Counted from the first letter of the stretch, positions 34,231 through 43,315 are shown. The stretch: 64,000 nt of DNA from Acidobacteriota bacterium (GCA_021325515.1 JAJPHC010000055.1:1-64000); one strand, 5' to 3'. Translations and numbers: made by a program. The notes: a model not told the origin generated them from the sequence alone.

Positions 34231-34258
34231 TTGACTACCCCGTCTCGATTCATAGAAT
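34231..34258 (+). promoter_or_regulatory. Sigma70-type promoter for the M23 peptidase gene
   Basis: TTGACT (34231-34236) and TAGAAT (34253-34258) are spaced 16 bases apart, preceded by a T-rich stretch. Transcription would start near 34265, giving a leader of about 65 bases that opens with the hairpin AGCGGCGT-AAA-ACGCCGCT (34270-34288). AGGAG at 34322-34326 is the ribosome site. Confidence 0.7.
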
Positions 34259-34331
34259 AGCCAACCACCAGCGGCGTAAAACGCCGCTAGAAGTCTCGGT
34301 TCACGATTCTGTTTTTTGTTCAGGAGCCTCT

Positions 34332-35207
34332 ATGGATCAACGCTATTCAACGATCATCTTTGTCCCGCATGCGCGGGCCAAGTTCCGGAAGTTGAAGGTG
34401 TCCCATCGCCTCCTGTTTTCGGTTCTCTCGGTGGTAAGTACGTCGCTCTGCCTCTCGGCGTTTTTCTCGATTCAGTACTTCACTTCCCTCTCGCAGACCC
34501 ACGAGCTCACCAAACTCCAGCGTGAGAACCGCGAACTGCAGACGGCCAACGAACAATTCAGCAAGTCGGTCGATTCACTCCGCACGCAACTCCGCACCGT
34601 GGAAGACCGCACCCGCAAGCTCGCCATCATCGCCGGCATCACCACCCTCGACGAGCAGAGCCTCGGCGGCGTCGGTGGTGCGCGCAGCGATGAGAGCGCT
34701 GCGAATCCCTATCGCGATGATGTCGACAAGATGAGCTTCCGCTCGCGTCACCTCGAGCGCGATCTCTCGGTTCTCGAACAGAAGATCGTCGCGCAGGCCG
34801 AGATCCTTTCATCGACACCCTCCATTGCTCCAGTACGCGGCATCCTGACGGATGGATTTGGCGGCCGTTCGGATCCATTCACCGGCGAGCAGGGAACGCA
34901 TAGCGCAGTCGATATCTCCTCCGCAGTCGGCCAGGCGGTTCGCGCTCCGGCTGATGGCATCGTCGTCAAGTCTGAATGGGCGAACGGCTATGGCAATGTG
35001 ATCTACATCTCACACGGCTACGGATATTCGACGCGCTACGGACATCTTTCGGGCTTCGCCGTGAAGCCGGGCCAACGCGTGAAGCGCGGCGACGTGATCG
35101 GCTACGTCGGTTCGACGGGCCGCTCCACCGGTCCGCACCTCCACTACGAGGTGCGCCTCAACAACAATCCGGTGAATCCGCTCGAGTACATCCTGAACGC
35201 CTACTGA
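34332..35207 (+). CDS. M23-family (LytM) peptidase with coiled coil
   Basis: A 291-aa inner-membrane-anchored protein. A cytoplasmic N-terminus is followed by a transmembrane helix (about 26-50), a coiled coil (THELTKLQRENRELQTANEQ and following) and a C-terminal LytM domain with the zinc ligands in GTHSAVDIS and HLHYEV. Both metal motifs are intact, so it should be an active peptidoglycan endopeptidase or an activator of amidases. It has its own promoter (34231-34258) and leader hairpin and is closed by the terminator at 35236-35264. Confidence 0.93.
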   Translation: MDQRYSTIIFVPHARAKFRKLKVSHRLLFSVLSVVSTSLCLSAFFSIQYFTSLSQTHELTKLQRENRELQTANEQFSKSVDSLRTQLRTVEDRTRKLAIIAGITTLDEQSLGGVGGARSDESAANPYRDDVDKMSFRSRHLERDLSVLEQKIVAQAEILSSTPSIAPVRGILTDGFGGRSDPFTGEQGTHSAVDISSAVGQAVRAPADGIVVKSEWANGYGNVIYISHGYGYSTRYGHLSGFAVKPGQRVKRGDVIGYVGSTGRSTGPHLHYEVRLNNNPVNPLEYILNAY

Positions 35208-35235
35208 TCAGGCAATAGAAAACAGTCAAGCCAAC

Positions 35236-35264
35236 AAAACGCCGCCCACGAGGGCGGCGTTTTT
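35236..35264. terminator. Bidirectional intrinsic terminator
   Basis: AAAACGCCGCCC and GGGCGGCGTTTT form a perfect 12-bp stem with a 4-base loop, flanked by T on the plus strand and A before it, so it can act on both strands. It separates the convergent M23 peptidase and DUF1287 genes. Confidence 0.93.
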
Positions 35265-35289
35265 CTTTGCTTGCCTGCTGCGTGGAACG

Positions 35290-35790
35290 TCACCAGCGAT
35301 AATGCCCGATGATCGGGAAGGCGTGCAGGATGTCCTCTTTCTGCGCGCCGCGGCCGATGTTGTGAATCACGAGCCGGCCGTCGGCGGCGATGATGCCGAT
35401 GTGATACAGCCCGCCGGGCAACTGCCAGGCGACGATGTCGCCGGCCTCGAAGCCGCCCTCCACCGACTTCCCCTTCCGCCTGAAGAACGTCATCAGGTTG
35501 GGGACGCGGCGATGATCGATATTCGCATCCGGCTTCTTCAGTCCCCACATTCGGGGATAGAGCGCGAAGTGCGCGCGCATGTCCTCGTGCACTTCCTTCT
35601 GCAGATCGACGCCGATGCCGCGGAAGGCGCGAATGATCACGTCGGCGCAGACGCCGCGCTCCGGCGGCAGATCGCCGCCGGGATAACGCAGTGTGATGTA
35701 GGAAGGATCGTAGATCGTCGTCACGCCGACCTGTTCCACCGCGGCCTTCGCCAATTGCAGGTTGAGCGCGAGGACGATCGCCGCAAGCAT
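35290..35790 (-). CDS. DUF1287 family protein (YijF-like)
   Basis: A 166-aa exported protein: a short signal (MLAAIVLALNLQLAKAA) then the DUF1287 core with RGVCADVIIRAFRGIGVDLQ, DHRRVPNLMTFF, GDIVAWQLPGGLYHIGI and VIHNIGRGAQKEDIL. The conserved Cys and the two His-containing segments resemble an NlpC/P60-like catalytic arrangement, but the substrate is not known. Its ATG overlaps the trxB stop by one base. Confidence 0.88.
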   Translation of the reverse strand: MLAAIVLALNLQLAKAAVEQVGVTTIYDPSYITLRYPGGDLPPERGVCADVIIRAFRGIGVDLQKEVHEDMRAHFALYPRMWGLKKPDANIDHRRVPNLMTFFRRKGKSVEGGFEAGDIVAWQLPGGLYHIGIIAADGRLVIHNIGRGAQKEDILHAFPIIGHYRW

Positions 35791-36776
35791 CAGACGCGGT
35801 CTTCTTCGCCCTTCGGCAGATCCCAGCGCTCGGTGATGCGTTCATGCGCGAGCCAGCGCTCGCAGTCGAGCGCTGCCATGCATCCGCTTCCCGCCGCGGT
35901 GATCGCCTGGCGATAGATGTGGTCGACGACGTCGCCGCATGCGAAGACGCCTTCGATGTTCGTCTTCGTCGAGTGCCGGTGTGGAAGGACGAGATAGCCC
36001 TTGTCATCAAGCTCGAGCTGGCCGGCGTACGGCGCCGTATTCGGCGTGTGTCCGATCGCGACGAACACGCCCTGCGTCTTCATCTCGCTGACCTCGCCGC
36101 TCATGACGTTGCGCACCTTGATCGCGGTGACGCCGCCTTCCTTCGTTCCGATGATCTCGTCGATCGTGGAGTTGAAGAGGAACGAGATCTTCTCGTTCTT
36201 CATCGCGCGCTCCTGCATGATCTTCGAGGCGCGCATCTCTTCGCGGCGATGAATGATCGTCACCTTGCTCGCGAACTTCGTGAGGAACGTCGCCTCCTCC
36301 ATCGCGGAGTCGCCGCCGCCGACCACGACGATTTCCTTCCCTTTGAAGAAGAAGCCGTCGCAGGTGGCGCAGGCGGAAACGCCGAAGCCCATCAGCTCTT
36401 TTTCCGACGGCAGCCCGATCTGCTTGGCAGAGGCACCGGAAGCGATGATCACCGCCTGCGCTTCGTACTCGCGCGAGTCGGTGGTGATCACGAACGGGTG
36501 CGAGCGCAGCTCCACCTTCTCGACCTGTTCCATTTTGAAGATCGCACCGAAGCGCTCCGCCTGCTGCCGCATCAGGTCCATCAGCTTCGGCCCGAGGATG
36601 CCGTCGGGGAATCCGGGATAGTTTTCGACTTCGGTCGTGATCGTGAGCTGCCCACCCGGCTGGATGCCTTCCAGCACGAGCGGAACGAAGTTGGCGCGGG
36701 CGAGATAGAGAGCGGCGGTACATCCGGCAGGGCCGGATCCAATGACGATGACTTTGTAATCGGACGTGCGTTCCAT
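35790..36776 (-). CDS. trxB: Thioredoxin reductase
   Basis: A flavoprotein of 328 aa that reduces thioredoxin with NADPH. FAD-binding GSGPAGCTAALYLARA (about 12-27), the redox-active CATC (about 140-143), NADPH-binding GGGDSAMEEA and the C-terminal GVFACGDVVDHIYRQA are all intact. The active-site cysteines are ordinary Cys codons, so it is not a selenoprotein despite selA in the window. Confidence 0.95.
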   Translation of the reverse strand: MERTSDYKVIVIGSGPAGCTAALYLARANFVPLVLEGIQPGGQLTITTEVENYPGFPDGILGPKLMDLMRQQAERFGAIFKMEQVEKVELRSHPFVITTDSREYEAQAVIIASGASAKQIGLPSEKELMGFGVSACATCDGFFFKGKEIVVVGGGDSAMEEATFLTKFASKVTIIHRREEMRASKIMQERAMKNEKISFLFNSTIDEIIGTKEGGVTAIKVRNVMSGEVSEMKTQGVFVAIGHTPNTAPYAGQLELDDKGYLVLPHRHSTKTNIEGVFACGDVVDHIYRQAITAAGSGCMAALDCERWLAHERITERWDLPKGEEDRV

Positions 36777-36787
36777 TGCGCCGAATC

Positions 36788-36816
36788 TTATCAGGCAGCA
36801 GGCGGCAGCCTGTTAC
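36788..36816. repeat. CAGGCAGCAGGCGGCAGCCTG word cluster
   Basis: The short gap between trxB and rnd holds CAGGCAGCAGGCGGCAGCC, a member of the word type also seen at 19831 and 58421. GGCAGCAGGC and the reverse GCCTG can form a small stem. Confidence 0.55.
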
Positions 36817-37931
36817 AACAGTGTCTTGACCAGCTCCTCGCCAAGCACCTTCTTCTGCCACTCGCGCATCGCCGGAATCTGGTCGAGCGCTTCGACGCCT
36901 TTCGGCTCCAGCGTCGCGATCGCGGCGAGGATGTGGCGCGGAGCCACGACCGAGATGTCGATCGCCAGATCCTTCGCCACCTTGTCGCGCACTTTCTTGA
37001 GCTTGTCGATCCGCGCCTCGAGTGCCTTGTCGCGGAAGAACGGGCGCGACTCCGACTTCTCCGGCAGTTCGTTCTCCGGCAACTCCATCGCACTGCGCAC
37101 AAGCGCGACCAGCTCGTGGCCGTAACGCCGCAGGTGATACTGCGACACGGTCTTCACCTTCGACAGGTCGGCGAGCGATGCAGGCTTCGCCTTTGCGGTG
37201 TCGATGATGGCGTCGTTGCCGATGATCTTGAACGGCGGGCGGTCGGCCTTTCTGGCCAGCTGGTCACGCCAGCCGTAGAGATTGCGGATGATCGCCAGCG
37301 CGCGGCGATCGAGACCGCCGATTCCCTTCAGCCTGCGGAACGGCTCGCCATCGTCATCCGCCTCGCGATAGCGAATCGCCTCGAGACGCGAGAATTCCTC
37401 AAGGGCCCACTCCCACCGCCCCTTCGCTTCCAGCTCGGCGCGCAGCACCTCATAGAGGCGCACGAGATAGCGCGTGTCCATCGCCGCGTAGTCGAGCATG
37501 TCCGGCGGAAGCGGGCGCATCGCCCAGTCTGCGCGCTGATGCGCCTTGTTCAGCTTCACTCCGAAGTGCCGGTCGAGCAGCGCCGCGAGCCCGAAGGCTT
37601 CGTATCCCAGCAACTGCGCACAGATCATCGTGTCGACGAGATTCGACGTCACGAAGCCGAAGTCGCGATTGAGGATCCGCAGATCGTAATCGCCGCCGTG
37701 AAAGATCTTGCGAACGTTTGCGTTCGCCAGCACTTCGCCGAACTTCCGGAGGTCGATGTCTGCGAGCGGATCGATGACGAAGTCATCGGTGCCGATCGAG
37801 ATCTGGATCAGACACACCTTGTCGAAATACGAATGCAGCGAGTCCGCCTCGGTGTCCACCGCGATGACGGGCTGCGATGCGGCGAGCGCCATCGCCTCGT
37901 CGAATGGTTCCTGTTTCGCGATCCATTTCAT
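36813..37931 (-). CDS. rnd: Ribonuclease D
   Basis: A 3'-5' exoribonuclease (372 aa) acting in tRNA 3' maturation. DEDD exonuclease residues lie in VIAVDTEADSLHSYFDK (Asp and Glu), FHGGDYDLRIL and DYAAMDTRYLVRLYEVL, followed by an HRDC domain (about 205-290). It overlaps the upstream small gene by ATGA. Confidence 0.94.
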   Translation of the reverse strand: MKWIAKQEPFDEAMALAASQPVIAVDTEADSLHSYFDKVCLIQISIGTDDFVIDPLADIDLRKFGEVLANANVRKIFHGGDYDLRILNRDFGFVTSNLVDTMICAQLLGYEAFGLAALLDRHFGVKLNKAHQRADWAMRPLPPDMLDYAAMDTRYLVRLYEVLRAELEAKGRWEWALEEFSRLEAIRYREADDDGEPFRRLKGIGGLDRRALAIIRNLYGWRDQLARKADRPPFKIIGNDAIIDTAKAKPASLADLSKVKTVSQYHLRRYGHELVALVRSAMELPENELPEKSESRPFFRDKALEARIDKLKKVRDKVAKDLAIDISVVAPRHILAAIATLEPKGVEALDQIPAMREWQKKVLGEELVKTLL

Positions 37932-38467
37932 TCGGCGACCACCAGTCCCGGCAGTCCGATCGAAACGACCTTCTCGTTGAACGCGCGCCGGTCGAAATGC
38001 GCCGCCTGTGCCAGCGCGGCGACGCTCGCCTCATCTCCCGCGATCCCCAGCAGCAGCGCAAAGTCTTCGGCCGAGGGCACGCGCAGAGTCAGATCCTCGA
38101 ACTGCGCGTCGACTGCCGCCGCGACCATCCGTCCGTACAACGCATTGCTCGCCACGAGCACATGCACGCGAACCTCTCCTTCTTCGCCGGCGAAGTTGAG
38201 CGGAATGAGATCGAGCTCTTCGCTCTGTTCGATCTCGCTGCGATCGACGCGCCAGCCGCGATTGCTCGCCATCATCGCAACCTGATTCTTCTGCTGCGGC
38301 CCCATCACGCCGATCACGTCGATGGAGCCGGCGCTGACCTTGCCGCCGAGCCACGCCGCACGCGCGACGGAGCCGACGAACGCGTTGCCGAGGCGGAGCC
38401 GGGTGAGGAGATCGGCGATGGCACGAAGGGCGCGGCCGTATCTGCCGCTTGCGGAAATGGGATGCAT
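37928..38467 (-). CDS. Small protein with degenerate nucleotidyltransferase-like fold
   Basis: A 179-aa protein coupled to rnd by ATGA. GNAFVGSVARAAWLGGKVSAGSIDVI resembles the GSxARG...SDID pattern of minimal nucleotidyltransferases, but the second Asp region is altered (SIDVIGVM), so it may be non-catalytic. The C-terminal part (EDFALLLGIAGDEASVAALAQ) is helical. The start at 38467 avoids the upstream REP palindrome. Assignment is tentative. Confidence 0.55.
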   Translation of the reverse strand: MHPISASGRYGRALRAIADLLTRLRLGNAFVGSVARAAWLGGKVSAGSIDVIGVMGPQQKNQVAMMASNRGWRVDRSEIEQSEELDLIPLNFAGEEGEVRVHVLVASNALYGRMVAAAVDAQFEDLTLRVPSAEDFALLLGIAGDEASVAALAQAAHFDRRAFNEKVVSIGLPGLVVAE

Positions 38468-38493
38468 CCGGCGCGGATTGTAGCTGACGGATG

Positions 38494-38512
38494 TGCGGAC
38501 GAGACGTCCGCA
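38494..38512. repeat. Single REP-like palindrome
   Basis: TGCGGACG-AGA-CGTCCGCA, the same core as in the array at 4364-5045, stands in the divergent gap between the nucleotidyltransferase-like gene and recQ, 35 bases before the recQ ATG. Confidence 0.8.
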
Positions 38513-38546
38513 TCCACCTGTTGTGGACACCAGTACAATCGCCGCA

Positions 38547-40364
38547 ATGCCCTCCCCTCTCCTCGAAACGATTTCCAGACACTGGGGCTACGACTCCTTC
38601 CGGCCTCTGCAGCAGGAAGCGATGACCGCTGCGCTCGAGGGCCGCGACTCGATCGTCGTGATGCCGACGGGCGGCGGCAAATCGCTCTGTTATCAGGTGC
38701 CCGCGCTGCTGAAGGACCATCCGACCATCGTCGTCTCGCCGCTGATTTCCCTGATGAAGGATCAAGTCGACGCGCTGATCGCGTGCGGCGTGAAGGCAGC
38801 GCAATGGAACAGCTCTCAATCTTCGCTCGAGCAGCGGGCAATCGAGCGTGAGCTGACCGAGGGAAAGCTGAAGCTGCTCTTCGTGTCGCCGGAGCGGCTG
38901 GCGATGCCTTCGTTCCGCGAGTTGCTGCGCCGCGCCGGCGCGCACACGTTCGCGATCGATGAGGCGCACTGCATCAGTCATTGGGGCCACGACTTCCGTC
39001 CCGAGTACCGCCAGTTGAAAGCACTGCGCGAAGAATTTCCTGACGCGTCGCTGCACGCGTACACGGCGACCGCCACCGCGCAGGTGCGGCGCGACATCGC
39101 CGAGCAGCTCGCGCTGCGCGATCCGCTCCGCCTCGTCGGAGAATTCGATCGCCCGAATCTCACCTATCGCGTTCTGCCTCGCCAGGACGAGTGGAAGCAG
39201 GTTGTCGAAGTGCTCGAGCGCCACAAGGGCGAAGCCGGCATCATCTACTGCACGCGCCGCCGCGACGTGGACGACCTCGCCGCGAAACTGCAGCGCGCCG
39301 GCTACGACGCCACCGGCTACCACGCCGGAATGACCCAGGACGAGCGCCGCAAAGCGCAGGAGAAGTTCTCCACGGAGAAGACCGACATCGTCGTCGCGAC
39401 CGTCGCCTTCGGCATGGGCATCGATCGCTCGAACGTCCGCTTCATCCTTCACACGGCGATGCCGAAGTCGATCGAGCACTACCAGCAGGAGACCGGCCGC
39501 GCGGGGCGCGATGGTCTCGAGGCGGAGTGCGTCCTCCTCTACTCCGGCGCCGACGTCGTGTTCTGGAAGACGATGATCGAACGGCCGAACGAGGACGGCA
39601 GCGCGCCCGATCCCGAGTTCGTCGCCAGCAGCATCCGCCACATCGTCGACATCGATCGCTACTGTTCCGGCACGGCCTGCCGCCACCGCGCGCTGGTCGA
39701 ATACTTCGGCCAGAAGTACGAGCGCGATTCCTGTTCCGCCTGCGACATCTGCCTCGGCGAGACCGAAGACGTGCCCGACGCGCTGACCGTCGCGCAGAAG
39801 ATTCTGTCGTGCGTCTACCGCGTGCAGCAGTCGTTCGGCATCGGCCACATCATCTCGATTCTGCGCGGAGAGAAGACGGAGAGAATCCGCGAGCGCAATC
39901 ACGAATCGCTCTCGACCTACGGCCTCCTGAAAGGCTCAAGCCGCAACGAAGTGCGCGACTGGATCTGGCAGTTGATCAATCAGGGATATCTCGAACAGAG
40001 CGATGGCGAGTATCCCGTGCTGCGGCTCACGCCATCGTCGCGCCTCGTGCTGAAGGCCGAAACGGAAGTGAGACTCCGCCAGCCGATCGCGGCGTCGAAG
40101 AAGAAAGAGCGAGCGCGCCGCATGCAGCCGGTGGAATCGTGGGAGAGCGTCGATCGCGGCCTGTTCGAAGCGCTCCGCATCTGGCGAAGAGCCGAGGCCG
40201 AGGAGAGGCAGGTCCCTCCCTACGTCATCTTCAGCGACCGCACGCTCCGCGAGATCGCGCGCGTGCGCCCCACGTCGCTGATGGAGCTGCGGGAGGTGTA
40301 CGGCGTAGGCGACTCCAAGCTCGAGGCGTTTGGAAAGGCATTGTTGAAAGTGGTGAATGGATAG
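38547..40364 (+). CDS. recQ: ATP-dependent DNA helicase RecQ
   Basis: A 3'-5' helicase of 605 aa for recombination and fork repair. Helicase motifs: MPTGGGKSLCY (Walker A), AIDEAHCISHWGHDFRP, TATATAQVRRDI, VATVAFGMGIDRSNVR and QETGRAGRDG. The zinc-binding region (CSGTACRHRALVEYF, CSACDIC) and winged helix follow, and an HRDC domain closes the protein (PPYVIFSDRTLREIA...). Its last 20 codons plus stop are duplicated downstream at 40441-40500 as a non-functional remnant with one base change in that stretch. Confidence 0.96.
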   Translation: MPSPLLETISRHWGYDSFRPLQQEAMTAALEGRDSIVVMPTGGGKSLCYQVPALLKDHPTIVVSPLISLMKDQVDALIACGVKAAQWNSSQSSLEQRAIERELTEGKLKLLFVSPERLAMPSFRELLRRAGAHTFAIDEAHCISHWGHDFRPEYRQLKALREEFPDASLHAYTATATAQVRRDIAEQLALRDPLRLVGEFDRPNLTYRVLPRQDEWKQVVEVLERHKGEAGIIYCTRRRDVDDLAAKLQRAGYDATGYHAGMTQDERRKAQEKFSTEKTDIVVATVAFGMGIDRSNVRFILHTAMPKSIEHYQQETGRAGRDGLEAECVLLYSGADVVFWKTMIERPNEDGSAPDPEFVASSIRHIVDIDRYCSGTACRHRALVEYFGQKYERDSCSACDICLGETEDVPDALTVAQKILSCVYRVQQSFGIGHIISILRGEKTERIRERNHESLSTYGLLKGSSRNEVRDWIWQLINQGYLEQSDGEYPVLRLTPSSRLVLKAETEVRLRQPIAASKKKERARRMQPVESWESVDRGLFEALRIWRRAEAEERQVPPYVIFSDRTLREIARVRPTSLMELREVYGVGDSKLEAFGKALLKVVNG

Positions 40365-40640
40365 GACGAATGGGACGGATGGGACCTATGGGACCTATGG
40401 GTGGAACCGTTAAAAGCACTTCTCGGCAAGGTTTCCGCCCGTAGGCGACTCCAAGCTCGAGGCGTTTGGAAAGGCATTGTTCAAAGTGGTGAATGGATAG
40501 GACGAATGGGACGGATAGGACTTATGGGACTTATGGGACCTATGGGACCTATAGGTGGAACCGTTAAAAGCACTTCTCGGCAAGGTTTCCGCCCATAGGT
40601 CCCATAGGTCCCATAGGTCTCATAGGTCCCATCCGTCCCA
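40305..40640. repeat. Tandem duplication of recQ 3' end with 9-mer arrays
   Basis: Unit 1 (40305-40440, 136 bp) starts inside the recQ coding end; unit 2 (40441-40594, 154 bp) repeats it with two extra 9-mers. Each unit contains the recQ tail, then GGACGAATG/GGACCTATG 9-mers, then GGTGGAACCGTTAAAAGC. After unit 2 the reverse-complement 9-mers (CCCATAGGT, CCCATCCGT) run up to the convergent decarboxylase stop. The same 9-mers occur at 10619-10766. Confidence 0.92.
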
Positions 40641-40646
40641 CCATCA

Positions 40647-42077
40647 TCACAAGTGCCCCACAATCTCCTCCACATGCCGCCACTCGGTTGCGCCGTTGCC
40701 GATCGCTACGCGAATCCCCAGTTTTCCGCCGAGGCGGGTGCTGGATACGTAGGCTTTGCGCGAATCGTTGATGCGGTCGATGAGGTGCTGCGTCTGCAGT
40801 TCTGATGCGGCCTCGTCGATCACGCCGTCGATGCGGACGACGCGGCGAAACACGACCAGGCTGAATTTCTGCGGCGCGAGGAGCTCCAGATCGTCGCGGT
40901 CGCGGACCTCGTGCGCCAGCCGCTGCGCCCACGAGATCTGATCGCGAATCACGGAGCGCAGCCGCTCGATGCCGTAGTGCTCCAGCACCATCCAGAGTTT
41001 CAACGCGCGGAATCGCCGCCCCATCGCCAGCCCGAAGTCCATGTAGTTGACGTCCGCTGTATCCGACAGCGTGAGGTACGCCGGCGTCTCCGCAGGTGCG
41101 AAGGCCGCGCGCAGGACGTCCGCTCTCTTCGTGTACATCACGCTGAGGTCGATCGGCGTGAAGAGCCACTTGTGCGGATTGACGACGATCGAGTCTGCAT
41201 ACTCGATCCCGTCCCACAGATCGCGAAGCTCAGGGCAGATGGTCGCCGAGCCGGCGTACGCCGCATCGACATGCAGCCAGAGCTTGTGCCTCGCGGCGAT
41301 CTCACCGATCGCGCGCACGGGATCGATCGCGCCGGTCGAGGTATTGCCCGCCGTCGCGACGATCGCCATCGGCTTCATCCCTCTCGCGAAGTCGTGCGCG
41401 ATCGCCTCCTCCAGCGCTTCGGGCCTCATTCGATGCTGATCGTCCGCCGCGATCTTCACGACGTTTTCGTAGCCCACGCCCAGCGCAATCGCAGCTTTTT
41501 CGGCCGACACGTGCGCATGCTTCGAACAGTAGACGCGGAGCGTCGCCAGATTACGCCCGGTCGCGCCCTGCCTCCGGATGTCGAGCCCCAGCGCTTCGCG
41601 CGCCGCGACGAGCGCATGAAACGTGTTCACCGATGCCGTGTCGTTGATGATTCCGAACATCCCATCGGGAAGTCCGAGCTCGCGCGCGAGCCAGCGCAGC
41701 GTCACGATCTCGAGCTCGGTCAGCGAGGGACCTGTCTTCCACACCATTCCCTGCGAGTTGAGCGCCGCCGTCAGCAGCTCGCCGAGGATGCCGGCCTGCG
41801 AAGCGGTGATGGAGAAGTACGCGAAGAACGACGGATGATTCCAGTGCGTAACGCCCGGCATGATCTTCGACTCGAAGTCGGCGATCAGCTCATCGTACGA
41901 ACGCCCATCGCGGGACGGCGCGGCGGGAAACTGTTTCGCAATGTCGCCAGGATGCACGCGCGAGAGCACTTCATACGAATCGATGTTGTCGAGATACGAC
42001 GCAATCCAGTCGATCAGTTTGTGGCCGGCGTCGCGGAACTCCCCGGAAGTCGCGTCAAGTTTCGGCATGCGCGCCAT
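40647..42077 (-). CDS. Group II PLP-dependent decarboxylase (aromatic amino acid type)
   Basis: A 476-aa enzyme of the aromatic-L-amino-acid decarboxylase family. Motifs: HPSFFAYFSITASQAGILGE, CSKHAHVSAEKAA, VATAGNTSTGAIDP, LHVDAAYAGSATICPE and the PLP lysine in NPHKWLFTPID (about 300). The sequence fits tryptophan/phenylalanine/tyrosine/DOPA decarboxylases, but substrate is not decidable. The ATG at 42077 overlaps the preceding membrane-protein gene by 23 bases; 42068 is an alternative start. Confidence 0.9.
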   Translation of the reverse strand: MARMPKLDATSGEFRDAGHKLIDWIASYLDNIDSYEVLSRVHPGDIAKQFPAAPSRDGRSYDELIADFESKIMPGVTHWNHPSFFAYFSITASQAGILGELLTAALNSQGMVWKTGPSLTELEIVTLRWLARELGLPDGMFGIINDTASVNTFHALVAAREALGLDIRRQGATGRNLATLRVYCSKHAHVSAEKAAIALGVGYENVVKIAADDQHRMRPEALEEAIAHDFARGMKPMAIVATAGNTSTGAIDPVRAIGEIAARHKLWLHVDAAYAGSATICPELRDLWDGIEYADSIVVNPHKWLFTPIDLSVMYTKRADVLRAAFAPAETPAYLTLSDTADVNYMDFGLAMGRRFRALKLWMVLEHYGIERLRSVIRDQISWAQRLAHEVRDRDDLELLAPQKFSLVVFRRVVRIDGVIDEAASELQTQHLIDRINDSRKAYVSSTRLGGKLGIRVAIGNGATEWRHVEEIVGHL

Positions 42078-43314
42078 CTTCTTCCGGCGCCATCGTCTGT
42101 GCAAGAGCGAGCATCGCCGCAACGAGCGCGGGGATGAGAATCTGGCGCGTCAGTCGCGACCACGATCCTTCGATGTACCAGTCGACGCGATAGGGCACGC
42201 CGAGATAGATCGCGAAATACGCCGCGAGCTGCAGCAAAACGATGGCGATGATCAGACGCTGTCGCCGGCGCGCCGCAGCAGTCGCGACGGCGAATGCAAG
42301 GACGATCGCGAGCCACACCCACCGGTCGGCGAGCGATTGCAACAACGCCATCGCGATCTCACCGGCAGCCGGAGCTCGCTCCGCCGCGCGTGCGATGAAC
42401 GAGCCCTCTGCAAGATCCGTTTTCAACGAGAGGATCGTTTTCACGGCCATCCATGGCGCGGCGATGGCCAGCGCAGGCCAGAAGCGCAGGACGCGGCGGC
42501 GCTGGAAGAGCAGCAGCGCGGCGAGGACCACGGCGATCAACGCGATCCCCTCGTTCTTCGAGCATCCGGCGAGTCCGAGAAGAATCGGAGGATGGCAATC
42601 GTCGTCACGCAGAAGAAGCAGGGCTGCAGCGGTGAAGGCGATCATCGGTGACTCTCCGATGCCGGGCTGAATCGCGAGCGCGACCGGAGCGCAGGCGAGC
42701 GTGATCAGCGCGCTCTTCATCGGAGATGTTTGCCGTGCGGTCGCGGCGCGAACGATCAGCAGCGTTGCCACGCCAAACGCCGCGCTCAATACGCCGAGGC
42801 GGCTGTCGTCCCATCCGCCGCGCAGCAGCGCGAGATAGTCGTAGTTCAGCGGGAGCAGCAGCGGATAGTCCGGATGCGAGAAGCGATTCCAGCGGCTCTT
42901 CAGAAAGTGCCAGTCGATTCCGTGGTGCTCGAAGAAGACCTTTCCCTTCAATCCCCAGACGGCGCCGAAATCCCATTCAGGAAGCGGCGCCGCCGTCACC
43001 ATGAGAACGTAGGAAACGACGACGAGCACGGTGAGCAGGTCGAAGAGATGCGGTGCGAGCGCGGTCCGCGGCGCGGGAGAAGACGCGCGCTGCCGCCAGA
43101 TTCGAAGGCCGCACAAAGCCGCAACGAGCAGCAGAGCGGACGTGACCGTCACCGCGCTCCATCGCGGCATCGCGAGCTCGACGAAACAGACGATGCCCGT
43201 CCCGTAGAGGAACCCGAGGCCGATGAGCATCGCAGAATGGAGCGAACGATCGACCGCGCGGGCGAGCAGCATCCCGCACAGGGTGATGACGACGATCGCC
43301 GCACACTCTGCCAA
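42055..43314 (-). CDS. Multi-spanning membrane protein, probable GT-C glycosyltransferase
   Basis: A 419-aa protein with about ten transmembrane helices. After the third helix is an acidic loop (PLPEWDFGAVWGLKGKVFFEHHG) with Asp and His residues at the place where GT-C enzymes carry catalytic residues, followed by SHPDYPLLLPLNYDYLALL. It lies in the polysaccharide block, so a lipid-linked sugar transferase is the best guess. It is directly followed by the PLP decarboxylase gene, which overlaps it. Confidence 0.72.
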   Translation of the reverse strand: MAECAAIVVITLCGMLLARAVDRSLHSAMLIGLGFLYGTGIVCFVELAMPRWSAVTVTSALLLVAALCGLRIWRQRASSPAPRTALAPHLFDLLTVLVVVSYVLMVTAAPLPEWDFGAVWGLKGKVFFEHHGIDWHFLKSRWNRFSHPDYPLLLPLNYDYLALLRGGWDDSRLGVLSAAFGVATLLIVRAATARQTSPMKSALITLACAPVALAIQPGIGESPMIAFTAAALLLLRDDDCHPPILLGLAGCSKNEGIALIAVVLAALLLFQRRRVLRFWPALAIAAPWMAVKTILSLKTDLAEGSFIARAAERAPAAGEIAMALLQSLADRWVWLAIVLAFAVATAAARRRQRLIIAIVLLQLAAYFAIYLGVPYRVDWYIEGSWSRLTRQILIPALVAAMLALAQTMAPEEDGAHAET

Positions 43315-43315
43315 A

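Noticed and set aside
35790-36776. trxB as a selenoprotein
   Set aside because: The redox motif is CATC with normal Cys codons and no in-frame TGA.
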